DNA from: Pristionchus mayeri | Taxonomy: Eukaryota > Nematoda > Chromadorea > Rhabditida > Neodiplogasteridae | Length of the DNA: 64,000 bases | Direction: 5' to 3' | NCBI GenBank assembly: GCA_036245805.1 | Contig: BTRK01000005.1 | Coordinates: forward strand, 25,771,474 to 25,835,473 | Part shown: positions 34,018 through 44,810 of the stretch, one piece after another | Layout: each line of letters starts with the position of its first letter | Position numbering within the stretch: position 1 is the stretch's first letter | Notes under the pieces: model-generated | Told to the model about the DNA's origin: nothing | Seen by the model: the letters and a program-made list of their open reading frames with translations, nothing else | The model's database searches: none | Program-made: the position numbers and the translations under genes

Positions 34018-34408
34018 ACTTCCTCTGTAATTATCCGCTGTAAAAGTCAGCTTTAGTCGCTGTTGTAATTGCGTAAATAATTTATATTCACCATCAAATT
34101 CAGTTTTCGATTACAACTTTTTAAAAGTGCATCTTGCAGTCTTATGTGTAACATCAAAGTTGTTTCTCATATTTTTCCGCGTATTTTAAGCACAATGCCA
34201 TCTTTGTAGCTAGTCTGGGAGCTGTGATACGGCATAGCCGCTTTGAAAACCGGAAAATGCCTAAAACCCGGCTCTCGGAGTAATTACTTAGTTTAATCGG
34301 TTTCTTGTCTCCAGGGTACCTTCCTACTATAATATGGTCGAAATCAAACTACTTTGAAAAAAATTGTTCCGGATGAGGCTAATTTTGCTTCACCGACTCG
34401 TGATCCAT

Positions 34409-34410
<2 letters not shown>

Positions 34411-34446
<36 letters not shown>
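34411..34446. repeat. (TA)n microsatellite
   Basis: Uninterrupted TA dinucleotides at the right edge of the foldback, matching another AT run at its left edge (25965-26012). Confidence 0.9.
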
Positions 34447-34449
<3 letters not shown>

Positions 34450-34469
34450 CCTAAGATTCGAGCAAGTCC

Positions 34470-34990
34470 CGGCACAGCTAAATTTTTCATGAATTTTAAA
34501 AATAAATTTAAAAAAAAAAATTCAAAAAAAAAAATTCAACTTTGCTCTAAGGCAAAAGTGACCGTAGTGACCTACCTTAAAATGACCGCCGTGCCGAGAT
34601 GATTCAGAATCTCTATTTTTGGCCGATTTCATGCACGGAGTTTTATTATTGCCAACTTTTACTGATTTCAAAACGGGGAAAAACGCAGCAATTTCACCCT
34701 CTCCCTGCCCTCCCTCGTAAGTTTGCCCCCTGGCAGTTCTCTCGCCTCTCCACTCTCTCGCTTCTATCGAGGGAGGGAAGGGAGAGGAGTGGAGAAGCTG
34801 CTACGTTTGCCCACGTTTTGAAATCAGTAAAAGTTGGCAATAATAAAACTCCGTGCATGAAATCGGTCAAAAATAGAGATTCTGAATCCTCTCGGCACGG
34901 CTGTCATTTTAAGGTAGGTCACTACGGTCACTTTCGCCTTAGGGCAAAGTTGAATTTTTAAAATTCATGAAAAATGAAGTGGATAGGCGT
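34470..34990. repeat. Palindromic repeat
   Basis: Arms of ~190 bases (TTTTGGCCGATTTCATGCAC, GTAGTGACCTACCTTAAAATG and their complements) surround a GC-richer loop at 34690-34800. No coding content. Confidence 0.75.
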
Positions 34991-36465
34991 AATCAGCATG
35001 AAATTCTACCCCGGGAACCATGTTCACGTAATTTTAGCACATTTGAGAGCAGCGCCATATTCGAAAATGTGTTTTCGACGTGACGTCGTCTGAAGCCAAC
35101 GGCGACTCTGGAGACAAAATGAATGTGCTCGCCGTGTTCAGCACCAAAAATAACCCCAAAACACAGAGTTACAGAAACTCGAGATTTTTGAGCTGTGCCA
35201 GAACTTTCTGAATTTGACCGGTTCTTAGGCATCATGTATATATATATATCATTGAATTACAACAAGTTTTACAACATCTGAATTACAACATCTCTTTTAA
35301 TGAAATGAGGAATGCGCGTGCGCACGCGGACCGCACCACAATTTAAAATTCTGGTGCGACCTAACGGCCCCGGCTGACAACTGCGTGTAAAAATTGTAGG
35401 CTTGACCGCCAGCTCCGGGAATTAGTGAGCTGGAGCAAAACTATCGCGCATCTATCTAGCTATTGCGCATTTCGGTGTTAAGGGTGGACGTGGTGTAATT
35501 GTTCGAACCATTTTATTTCTGTAATATATGACCGAGGCCTACCCAGAATAATTTTGTGAAGGTCGCGCATTTGGTGTAGCCTTGCTGCAAAAACACTGTC
35601 TGAAATTCAGAACTCTGCTTCTAGAGTAGACCCGTTTAAATGTTCAAAAAACATCCCACTTTTTTTGAATGATCATTTTTGGACATTCACAACTTTGCGG
35701 TAAAGTTGGGTAAACATATGATTTTTGCATAGGCATTTTCAAAATGTATTGAAGAACTAGTTCGAACTGAATCCAAATTTTTAGAGTGATTGGATAAGTT
35801 TCCTGCCCGCGGCGACCGTTTTTCGGAGGGACACTCGGATCGGGTAACACCCTGTTTACGCACTCTCGTCGTCTGCCCATTATGATCGGCACTTATATAG
35901 AAGTCCGGACCAGTCCGTAAAAGGACCTCTCCAGAGGCAGGGCAGCCACCCGGCCTCCTTCCAGGAAAGGAATGCTCTGTCCCCACACTTCCATAAAAGC
36001 CCAGACCGGGGTACAGATGAAGGCATCAGGGGTATAAACAGAACGGTAAAACCTACCTTAGGCTATCATATCCTTAAAAATAAGAATATCTCTGGTCTTA
36101 ATTAAAAATTAAACATTAGCATTCAATCTAACAGCATCGGCCTACTCTCTTCCGGTACCCCGATTTGGGCTTCTAGAACAGTGCTGGAAAAACTATTTTC
36201 GCAGGGGGACAGTGCTTTTGCGAGTGATCCGAGCTTCTATATCAGTGCCGATCATAATCAACGATGAATTTATCTCTGTCCCAAATAAAATTAAACGTAT
36301 GCATCCAATCTCACTGCATCAGCCTAAAATTTATCGGTACCCTCATCTGGGTTTCTAAAACAATACATCATTCCTGAGTGTCAGAATGATGCCATTCCTG
36401 AGCAGAAAGTTACAAAAATTCAATATCCGATGACTATCCGGCGCGACTGTATCTAAGTAGCATGT
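34991..36465. other. Foldback-arm fragments, no gene
   Basis: 34985-35240 is an inverse relative of 24020-24260. 35640-36360 is largely the inverse of 24480-24790. The AGGCCTACCCAGAA block near 35540 recurs at 25350 (inverse) and 63495. None of the open frames is convincing. Confidence 0.5.
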
Positions 36466-37096
36466 CTTTAACACGGGTCTTCTGTAAGAATGCAGGAAAA
36501 TGGCCCCTTTTGCCACCAGACAAAAGTCATAGTCATGGATTTCCATGAAACTTAGTTTATGCATGCCATGGGGGGGGTCAAACCATGCACTTGGTTTGGT
36601 CAATTTCGCTCATTATCGATTTTTTATCTACCCCGTTGGGATACTGTAAATAGGTCAATTTTGATGTAGACCATTTTTCATATCTCCTTCCCCCAAATAT
36701 CGATTTAAGGTTCCAGGACTTAGTCGATTTTTCTCGAAATTTCGTTTTTTGTTCATATCTCACTTCAAAATAATGCTACCGAGGATTTAAAAATGAAATC
36801 GAAAGGTGGAGGGTATAAAGAGAAATTTGTCGATCTCGAAATTCTGCGTCCAATAGGAAAAAAAAAGTAGGGGACTTTCCTAGCTCCGCGCCAGGCCCCA
36901 CCCCAAAAAGGGATGGAGTCTGGCACCCTCCAAAAATTCGCCGAGAGGTTCCCCCCTCGAGCATGGAAACGCAATGGTTTCATGAGGGGGCGGGAGTTAA
37001 AACAGCTATGGGGAGGGCGCGCTCTAGTCACGCCGGGTGAGAGAATGCGGGGAGAGGCGAAATAGAGCGTGGAAAGGGCAAGTGCGAGAGGCGCGG

Positions 37097-37142
<46 letters not shown>

Positions 37143-37757
37143 GGGCAGAGCGAGAGCGCTGGCTAGGGAGAGGCTGGGGGAGGGACGAGGGGCGCGCTAA
37201 AGATAGAGCGGGGGAGGGGAGGGAGAGGAGCCTGGCGCGGAAGTAGGAAAGCGCCAAAAGTAGGCTGTACGATCAAAATTGACCAATTTACAGTATCCGA
37301 ACGGGGTAGATAAAAAATCGATAATGAGCGAAATTGACCAAACGTCCTCGGGCGGGAAAATTGGCCACCGTTTCACCAATTGCTAGTTATGAAAATCGTT
37401 GCGAGAGTTAGTCATGCATAGTGTGCAAAAGTCACAGCTCACAATGTGATAAATCTCCTCCTTGCGTATCGACTCAAGTACGTGCTAACCACCTAAGCAG
37501 TCACACCACTTATCGCGAACTACTCTAGTAAATGGTGTGCTAGTAACTTTGCAGAAATTATACGTTTTTTCCCGCAAAAACTTTTGAACGGTCCAAGCTG
37601 TCCAGACTTTTTGTACTAGGCTGAGCCCACGTGAGCCGGGTGCAAAACCTTTTCATCCAATGACTCGTGATACACGTAATAAACTAAGTTTCATCGAAAT
37701 GACTTTTTTCTGGTGACAGACGTTCCTGCATCCTTACAGAAGACCCGTGTTAAGTAC
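36466..37757. mobile_element. Nested palindromic element
   Basis: The outer arms carry ACACGGGTCTTCTGTAAGAA and its complement. Inner arms at 36589-36690 and 37265-37345 carry GAGCGAAATTGACCAA and CAATTTACAGTATCC. The centre is the GC-rich dispersed repeat (36866-37252), with a (GA)n run at 37098-37140. It has no coding potential. Confidence 0.7.
36866..37252 (+). repeat. GC-rich dispersed repeat, copy 2, with (GA)n
   Basis: Direct copy of 25405-25745 (GGTTTCATGAGGGGGCGGGA, CACGCCGGGTGAGAGAATG) enlarged by a GA microsatellite. Ends GAGCCTGGCGCGGAAGTAGG. Confidence 0.75.
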
Positions 37758-38229
37758 AAATCGAGTTCACCTTTCCTGACTTTCCCCCGTAAAGGGTACT
37801 TATGATGACAGGATGACCTTGGAGATCAATCATCTCTGCTATTGACAGCGTTTCCAGTGAAGGCATTATATCTTCCATAAACAGTTAACCAATTAAGCTG
37901 TCATCTCCATAAATAATTGATATTAAGGTATTCATTAGATGTAATGATAACTGATCAGCTTTTGTTATGAGCTCTCAAAAATGATAAAAACTTTATCTCC
38001 TTCCGAAATACACAACAAACTAGGAACACTCACCAATATAAGTAGGAAAGACAAAAACATACTTTTCTTCTCGAAAAACATAAAGAAAGAAATTTATATT
38101 TAAATCAGGGACAACACAATTTGTCTAAGTATTACATCAACAATTTTGACTTATCAAATTTCGGAACTGTCTGATTATTATGATACTAGTGAGAATTGTC
38201 CCTTCTTTTCAGAGATTCCATCTGCACCT
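37758..38229. other. Unique-looking AT-rich spacer, 3' of the TMEM39-like exon
   Basis: A 45-codon minus-strand frame at 37755-37895 (MEDIMPSLETLSIAEMID) ends near a GGAAAG|GTGAAC donor, but no partner exon was found. Otherwise no gene. This is the only ~500 bp here not obviously built from repeats. Confidence 0.35.
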
Positions 38230-38430
38230 TCAATATTTATTAACGATAATATTCTGAATATTAATTCCTACTTGCTCAATCAATGCAAGATCTTCAGTCG
38301 ACGGATTATATACCCTCTGGATGATTACTCGATCCTTGAAAAGTTTGCCGAGGAGGAGATAATTGGCAAACATAAGGAAGACTAGAGTGAGAATGTGTTG
38401 CCATTCCAGAGTGAGCACTAGGAGCCAGAA
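38230..38430 (-). CDS. tmem-39: TMEM39 homologue, C-terminal exon
   Basis: On the minus strand the acceptor TTTTTCCTTTCCAG at 38431 opens a 67-codon exon ending in TGA. The product begins FWLLVLTLEWQHILTLV, continues FLMFANYLLLGKLFKDRV and ends after an R-x-Y-N-P motif. This aligns without gaps to the C-terminus I recall for human TMEM39A (YSLLRSEKWNH..., [20 protein letters not shown]), including the last membrane segment and the KLxxDR basic turn. TMEM39 proteins are multi-pass ER membrane proteins; the worm protein has been linked to collagen secretion. Upstream exons were not found, and a 2 kb foldback element begins at 39070, so an intron with insertions or a gene fragment are both possible. 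The antisense frame at 38146-38385 is a shadow. Confidence 0.75.
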   Translation of the reverse strand, partial: FWLLVLTLEWQHILTLVFLMFANYLLLGKLFKDRVIIQRVYNPSTEDLALIEQVGINIQNIIVNKY

Positions 38431-39069
38431 CTGGAAAGGAAAAAGTGGAGCATTGCAAAATGATTCCACAACGCCCTTCCAACGCGCACGGCACCCGGGG
38501 GAAAAACGCGCTCGCCTATAAATTCGTATAGTCAGAAATACCTTATTCGGCATAAGTCAGTTCAAATAAATTTAAGTAGGCGACAATTTTTAATTTTTCT
38601 TAAAGCGATGAACCAGATTATCAATAAATTTAATTTTCGTACTCTCCATTCCCTAAGGAAAGGAAAAATGTCCGGGAGCTACCCTGAAAATTGTCCGAGC
38701 TGTAGAATTAAAATCGACAACATGTGTAGGTAATCAAAGGAAAAATACTGCGTTAGGTTGAATGACGTGAAATAGGGACGGCAACGGGAATTTTTGAGTA
38801 CGGAATATTGGTTGCCTACTTCCGACGCTTTTGCTTTCAATCTACCGTACTTTTGAAGCCAAATTCTTTCAATATTTTACTGTAAGAAAATAAACCATTC
38901 CGCGCATTTCTCAAGATCACGCATCGTGAAAATGGGCGGAGCCTGAATTCATTAATCGCGCGTGTGAGTGCGATTTGTGCGCGGCAGTGCAAACTGCGCC
39001 AAACTCGTTCTGTCGTGTTATATTGACACATTTGAAATTCGTTTTGCATCGATTTAGTTACTACTTTAA
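38431..39069. other. Probable intron or spacer upstream of the TMEM39 exon
   Basis: No exon matching the preceding TMEM39 region was found. Open minus-strand frames (38837-39106) lack homology. Confidence 0.35.
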
Positions 39070-39532
39070 AACGCTGTCTCCGTAAGAACGGAGGGGCAGG
39101 TGGCACAATCGTTGAAAGTCATCCCCCGAAGTTCAAACTTTATGGTTGGAGTGCCTATGGGTGGGATACACTTCAGCCAAAAAACTGGACCCAAAAGTTG
39201 ATCTTTGAACTTTGGAACCCCAAATTTTCAAACTTATTTTAGCCCTGCGTGTTATACAACAATCGAAAGAGCATAACAAGTTATATCTGAATCCAAGTTT
39301 TCGAAGTCGTGGAGCTCATGGTATTCATAAAATATGAGAAAAACTGAAAAATTTGAAATTTTTTTTCAAATTTCGAAAAAATAAAGCACCACTTTCCAAT
39401 GAATACCACGGCGTGAAAATGAGATATGTTATGTAAAATTTCATGAAGAATTCAAAGAAAAATATGTCATTGTCGAAATCGGTACCACAAATACACTTTT
39501 CGACTAAAAACTAGCACGCAATCGTCGACTCA

Positions 39533-39543
39533 GGTTCGATTCC
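39533..39543 (+). promoter_or_regulatory. tRNA-like B box, left arm
   Basis: GGTTCGATTCC, a perfect B box, preceded by CGTCGACTCA. Its mirror copy lies in the other arm at 40664. Confidence 0.55.
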
Positions 39544-39610
39544 GCCCGATGTAATGAATTTTTTGCCATCTTTTTTATCGCTTCTCTGGTCTTTTTTTAT
39601 ATATACATGC

Positions 39611-39955
39611 TTATACATGTTTTGTCAAAATAGTGAATGGAGAACGAGAGAACATAATAAAAGAAGAAAAGGGCATATTAGAGTAGGATTGAATATCGGC
39701 GTGATCTGACAACTTCCTTGGAATCTTCGGATTGAATAGCTGAGGCATTCCGTCCAGAAATCTGTTCCTACGAGTGGATTTTGAATGCCCCGGTCTGAAG
39801 AGAGCTCTCAGAAGGAAGGACATATGATTCAGAATATTCCACTTAGCTTCGGCTTCTCCGTTGCAATTCCAAAAAACCTCGGCCTCCGGTTTGACCTCCG
39901 AAATGGTATTGGCTCCGCTTCCATGATTTAAATCGATTGCTCCATGTAGAAGATC
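39611..39955 (-). pseudogene. Coding-like fragment in the foldback loop
   Basis: A minus-strand frame of ~114 codons reads NTISEVKPEAEVFWNCNGE, then EAKWNILNHMSFLLRALF and a basic stretch GHSKSTRRNRF, ending in TAA at the loop edge. Just upstream another frame reads MKTSKVAEILSKIRDN and DEIFYMEQSI before a stop, as if a frameshift separates parts of one gene. Amino-acid use is protein-like and unlike the AT-rich arms. It may be a host gene piece captured in the loop. Family not recognised. Confidence 0.35.
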
Positions 39956-40663
39956 TCATCGAGATTGTCCCTGATCTTCGACAAGATCTCTGCCACTTTT
40001 GAAGTCTTCATTTTCGACTACTCATTAATCAAAGCCATAATCGATGTCCTCTTCATCTCCTTCATCATTCTCGCATCATTCCATTCCGTTGTCAGCTATC
40101 ATCGACCTCTTCCATTTCTTCCCTCCCTTCTTTTGCATTTTTTTCAAGAACCGAGTACAGGCGAAGTGCGGGTGGAGGTGAGCTGGTGATGAAAGCGCTA
40201 CCCAGCGATAGTGAAGCATTTTGGGTAAGTGTATCACACTTTTGTCTTGAAAATGAATGCGAAATATCTTGATTCAGTCGAAAACAATGCGAAATATCTT
40301 GATTCAAAGAAATTGCATTATGGAGCCGCTGCCGACTTTACTCACGCCACTACTGACAGGATGGATGGCCATAAAAACGGCGTACGTTAGGGAGAAGGTA
40401 TTGTAGTTAAACACCATATAGTGAAGCTTGTTTTCTTTCCAATTGAGGTAGAACGTCTTTTACCTTAGTAAATCAATGGAACTTCGCCTTGCCATTTGAA
40501 ATCTTACTTCAATTCTGGATATGTTTATGCAGATAAAGTAAATTACCACACATCAATAGCAGGATCTCATAAAATGTCATGAAATGGCAACAGAAGTTCA
40601 TACATGTTGAAAAAAGACCAGAGAAGCGACAAAAAAGTTGGCAAAAAGTTCATGCCATCGGGC

Positions 40664-40674
40664 GGAATCGAACC
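40664..40674 (-). promoter_or_regulatory. tRNA-like B box, right arm
   Basis: Reads GGTTCGATTCC on the minus strand, converging with the left-arm copy. Confidence 0.55.
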
Positions 40675-41147
40675 TGAGTCGACGATTGCGTGCTAGTTTT
40701 TAGTCGAAAAGCGTATTTGTGGTACCGATTTCGACAATGACATATTTTTCTTTGAATTCTTCATGAAATTTTACATCACATATCTCATTTCCATGATGGG
40801 GTATTAATTGGAAAGTGGTGCTTTATTTTTTAGAAAATTGAAAATATGCAGATTTTTCAGTTTTTCTCATGTCTTAAGAACACCATGAGTCCCACACTCT
40901 CGAAAACATGGATTCTGACATAACTTTTCATGCTCTTTCGAATGATGTATAACACGTAGGGCTAACATCACTTTGAAAATTTCGGATTCCAAAGTTCAAA
41001 GATCAACTTTTGGGTCTAGTTTTTTGGCTGAAGTGTATCCCACCCATAGGCACTCCACCCATAAAGTTTGAACTTCAGACGATGACTTTTAAGGATTGTG
41101 CCACTTCCACTCCGGAATCTGTCGTTCTTACGGAGACAGCGTTTTAA

Positions 41148-41658
41148 GCAATAGCTTAATAAATGGCGTAAATTGCGCGATAGAAAAAAAATCGCTCGTC
41201 GAAATCGTAAGCGCGACCCATTGATAAAGCGTTCCGATAATTAACCATTTGGGCCGATTGGAGGCGGAGCATGCTAAACAGAGAATTGCAAAAGCTGAGC
41301 ATTTGAATCTTACAATAAAAATTTTTTTAAAAATATTTAATGTGATTTTAAAACTATTTTATTGATTGGAATGAATCAGAACACAAGTTGAAAGAACACC
41401 AAGCATGACAAGAAGAGACATGTTGCAGAAATGAAGACGCACGAAACGTTCGAAAATATACGTGTTTTCAGAATTAAGTGTTGAAGCTTTATTTCCTCAG
41501 TTTAAGTAGGAAATGAAGCTTCAACATTTCCTTAGTTTAAGTATCAATCACGAAAAAATGTTTTTCACAATAAAAATAAATATAAATAAAAGATATTAGA
41601 GAACGAGGCCGCGAAAGTTGAGCATTTTACCTTTGTAAATTTGGTTAATTCAGAATAT
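41148..41658. other. AT-rich spacer
   Basis: Two direct copies of a CTTCCTCAGTTTAAGTA-type block near 41490-41545. A 20-codon hydrophobic minus-strand frame near 41400 is too short to call. Confidence 0.35.
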
Positions 41659-42133
41659 CACGCCTCTCACGAGAGATTCGGGACAAATCTGCCGTTTCCT
41701 GGTACAATCAGAAAAATCGAATTTGATGTTTTAGCAGATCTAGGGGTAATCCGTGCCTATGAATCCGATTCTGCGGCGTGCGGCAACCCATCTCGATCAG
41801 CTGCAGCTGCAGAATGCTGCAAACGTTTGAGACTCTCACTTTGGACCTCCTGAAAATGGGCTCATAATGAACTAATCCAGTTGAAATTTGGCCTGTAGAC
41901 ATCACTTATGCCGTTCTATTAATCACCTGATTGATTTTCCGGTAGATCAAACTATGACCACTCAGCAGTTTTCGCTTCATAACTTTAACAGTTCGAAGCA
42001 GACTCAAACCAAACGTCTGCATTTGATAGACAATCAAATTATGCATCGGCATGATTTTTTTCAAAATTTCCCATTTGGTCAAGTTTGGTTTATAACCGAA
42101 AAACAGAGAAAAATGCGCAAGATGCGCGTGTCA

Positions 42134-42208
42134 TGGCTGCGTGGACAGGCGATAACTCGTTTTATTTCGAATACGGCAGTCCGGCGTTCGATTCCCCGTC
42201 GAAGCAAT
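42134..42208 (+). ncRNA. tRNA-like sequence in foldback, left arm
   Basis: A box TGGCTGCGTGG (42134-42144) and B box GCGTTCGATTCC (42184-42195) at tRNA-like spacing. A possible anticodon stem is around TCGTTTTATTTCGA. The acceptor stem does not close, so this is not a functional tRNA gene. Confidence 0.5.
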
Positions 42209-42429
42209 TTTGCCTCCACTTGATCATTATTTTATACGTGTTCTGTATGTTTTATGCCTTTGCACATGTTTTGATTAATTTTTGACACATATTTTGATTT
42301 GCACATGTTTTGATTAATGTTTTGATTAAAATTGAACACCTGTGTGCGTTGGCATACGAATTAATAGAACTTCATGTAATTCTGATTGTCTAAACGTTCT
42401 AAACTTACACAAGTACAAGCAAAACGTGT

Positions 42430-42503
42430 TTGCTTCGACGGGGAATCGAACCCCGGACTGCCGTATTCGAAATGAAACGAGTTACCGCCTGTCCTCGCAG
42501 CCA
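42430..42503 (-). ncRNA. tRNA-like sequence in foldback, right arm
   Basis: On the minus strand: TGGCTGCGAGG (A box, 42493-42503) and GGGGTTCGATTCCCC (B box within a perfect 5 bp T stem, 42440-42454). This is the better preserved of the pair and converges with the left copy. Confidence 0.55.
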
Positions 42504-42965
42504 TGACACGCGTATCTTGCGCATTTTCACTGTTTTTCGCTTATAAACCAAACTTGACCAAATGGAAAAAATCTGAAAAAAATCATGTCGATACAGAATT
42601 TAATTCTCTATCATATGCAAAAGATTGGATTGAGTCTGCTTCGACCTGTTAAAGTTATGAAGCGAAAACTGCTGAGAGGTCATAGTTTGATCTACCGGAA
42701 AATCGATCAGGTGATTAATAGAACGGCATAAGTGATGTCTACAGACCAAATTTCAGCTGGATTAGTTCATTCCCATTTTCAGGAGGTCCAAAGAGAGTCT
42801 TAAAAGTTTGCAGCATTCTGCAGCTGCAGCTGATCGAGATGGTTTGCCGCACACCCAAGAATCGGATTCAGAGGCACGGATTACCCCTAGATCTTCTAAA
42901 ACATCAAATTCGATTTTTCTGATTGTACCAGGGTTGTCCTAATTCTCTCGTGAGAGGCGTGATAT

Positions 42966-43445
42966 CTCTAAATGGGGGAACTCTTCATGCGATCTTTTTT
43001 AGTATGTTGTTCATATACTGGATTTTTTCAGATGAATACAAGGCGTGAACAGTTCCCCCATTTACTGATATTGATTTAAAATTGAATATTGTTAATTTGA
43101 CGCGGCGAACTACCGTAGTTTGTGTAGAAGCAGTGATCGATTTTGTCTTCTTGGTCGATTAAAGTTTGTATTCTTCTTCGATTATGCCATTCAGTTTTTT
43201 TGCGCTCTACATAGAATAATTAAATACGAAATCGTTTCGACGTTAGTCATGTAACTACAAGTCTTTCAGTTTGCGATAGGTAGGAGGAAAGGAGTGACTT
43301 GAGGTGCGCTCCATTTGGACTGAACACGACAATCACACGCAGTAGAAAACGCAGGGTCTGACTACAAGTAGCGAGGGACTGATCTGGCAAGATATTCCAC
43401 ATAAGACGCAGTATTTGTAAGGGTCAGACAATTCAGGGAGGATCT
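42966..43445. other. Spacer, no gene
   Basis: Contains an imperfect inverted repeat AAATGGGGGAACTCTTCA / TGAACAGTTCCCCCATTTA (42971-43073). No exon. Confidence 0.45.
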
Positions 43446-43919
43446 GGAACACCAATTTTTCAATAATATGGTATCCGGGGTACTTTTTCATGCTGATGAC
43501 GATGGTCAACTTCATTTTGCATAATTGACCTCTAATGAAGCACTATTTCACCCGTCGAAATAGCGAAATTTCCGGTTTATTTGATTTATCAGGGGTAAAA
43601 CTTGCTACAAGTTTGAAAAATTTGTTTCCCGAGGTGGTTTTTCATTCTCTACACGATGGAATGGTGAACAACCCCGTTTGCAAGTTCCATCATTGGTGTT
43701 CGGATTTTATTTATGACCAAAACTCAAAACTAGAAGCCGGCATTGTGTGTGCATGTAAAGTATCTAGTGCCTAGGCCGTAATCCGATTTTTGTGCAATTT
43801 GAAGTATGGGATTTTTACTTATGCCCATTTTAGTTTTCCGATTTCCAGAACTACTCATCTCTCACTATCTAGTCAGCGAACAAGAGAGCACACTTGTTCA
43901 CCTACTCTCGTATCACTGA

Positions 43920-43985
43920 TGGCTCAATTGGTAGTGCGTTGGGCTATCACTCAGCGAGTCGCGGGTTCGATCCCCGCCGCTGTTC
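43920..43985 (+). ncRNA. tRNA-like sequence (Gly-like), left arm
   Basis: A box TGGCTCAATTGG (43920-43931), B box GGGTTCGATCC (43963-43973) with a perfect GCGGG/CCCGC T stem. The acceptor stem fails to pair. Ends CGCTGTTCAAGTTTTG, a T run that could stop pol III. Confidence 0.55.
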
Positions 43986-44269
43986 AAGTTTTGCAATAGT
44001 TTTGCAATTTTTCAATCCCTCAATTTATTTCTAACTCAATTTATTTCTAACTTTTCTAACTCAATTTATTTCTTGTTTTGGTGAAAGAGTAAATCATTGA
44101 AAAGTAAAGACGATATAATTTGAATAAATTTTTATCTTATAGACAGAAAGCAAACATAACGTTAATAACAAAAGATGAGCTATTGTGTCTAAGCATTGTT
44201 GATGAAAATTGAGTTGAGATCTATCTTGGCAACGGCTGTTAGAAACTTGATAAAAATATTGCAAAACTT

Positions 44270-44335
44270 GAACAGCGGCGAGGATCGAACCCGCCACTCG
44301 CTGGGTGGCAGCCCAACACACTACCAATTGAGCCA
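44270..44335 (-). ncRNA. tRNA-like sequence (Gly-like), right arm
   Basis: Minus-strand A box at 44324-44335 and B box at 44282-44292. The anticodon loop region reads CTGCCAC between TGG and CCA-like stems, as in tRNA-Gly(GCC), so a Gly tRNA ancestor is possible. Confidence 0.55.
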
Positions 44336-44810
44336 TCAGTGATACGAGAGTGGGTGAACAAGTGTGCTATCTTGTTCGCTGACTAGATAGTGAGAGACGA
44401 GTAGTTTTGGAAATCGGAAAACTAAAATGGGCATAAGTAAAAATCCCATACTTCAAATTGCACAAAAATCGGATTACGGCCTAGGCACTAGATAATTTAC
44501 ATGCACACACAATGCCGGCTTCTAGTTTTGAGTTTTAGCCATAAATAAAATCCGAACACCAATGAAAGAACTTGCAAACGGGGTTGTTAACCATTCCGTC
44601 GTGTAGAGAATGAAAAACCACCTCGGGAAACAAATTTTCAAATGTTTGTAGCAAGTTTTACTCCTGATAAATCAAATAAACCGGAAATTTCGCTATTTCG
44701 ACTGGTGAAATAGTGCTTCATTAGAGGTCAATTATGCAAAATAAAGTTGACCATCGTCATCATCATGAAAAAGTACCCCGGATACCATATTATTGAAAAA
44801 TTGGTGTTCC

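Larger units (their letters stand above)
26020..34415. mobile_element. Foldback element that received two retrotransposons
   Basis: The left arm is 26020-26143 plus 28878-29505, and the right arm is 30522-30970 plus 34018-34325. The outermost block is GGAAGGTACCCTGGAGACAAG and its complement. Both arms carry the AGAGGACCGGTGAAGCTC and CATAAGACTGCA blocks. The original element was about 2.5 kb with a ~1 kb loop at 29506-30521. The right flank (to 34415) ends with GCTTCACCGACTCGTGATCC, matching the end of the 60073-61985 palindrome, so the two are relatives. Both insertions have recognisable target duplications. Confidence 0.85.
39070..41143. mobile_element. Foldback element, TTAA / AACGCTGTCTCCG family, complete copy
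   Basis: TTAA at 39066-39069 and 41144-41147 flank AACGCTGTCTCCGTAAGAAC and its complement. Arms are ~520 bases. Each carries GGTGGCACAAT near the end, the AAAGAGCAT core (39260; complement 40919) and a tRNA-like B box facing the loop. The ~1 kb loop (39590-40610) holds coding-like sequence. No transposase; the TTAA target suggests piggyBac-type machinery. Confidence 0.87.
41659..42961. mobile_element. Foldback element with tRNA-like A and B boxes, ATAT family, copy 2
   Basis: Flanked by ATAT at 41655-41658 and 42962-42965, with ends CACGCCTCTCACGAGAGA and complement. Arms of ~570 bases contain GCTGCAGCTGCAGAATGCTG, as in copy 1 (11881-13019). Each arm carries a tRNA-like unit with A box and B box pointing to a short loop at 42210-42430. 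The loop has an ATGTTTTGATTAAT-type tandem repeat. Confidence 0.87.
43446..44810. mobile_element. Foldback element with complete tRNA-like unit in each arm
   Basis: Arms of ~540 bases (GGAACACCAATTTTTCAATA and complement at the ends) surround a ~280 bp AT-rich loop at 43990-44270. Both arms include an outer GATGACGATGGTCAACTT block shared with fragments at 22436 and 59850. The tRNA-like units lie at the inner arm ends. The loop has repeated CTCAATTTATTTCT. Confidence 0.85.

Noticed and set aside
38146..38385. 80-codon plus-strand frame with a TTCTTTTCAG acceptor inside
   Set aside because: It is antisense to the TMEM39-like exon, which has recognisable homology; the open frame is a shadow.
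43920..44335. Two functional tRNA genes
   Set aside because: A and B boxes and T stem are good but the acceptor stem does not pair in either copy, so they are tRNA-like relics within the foldback.
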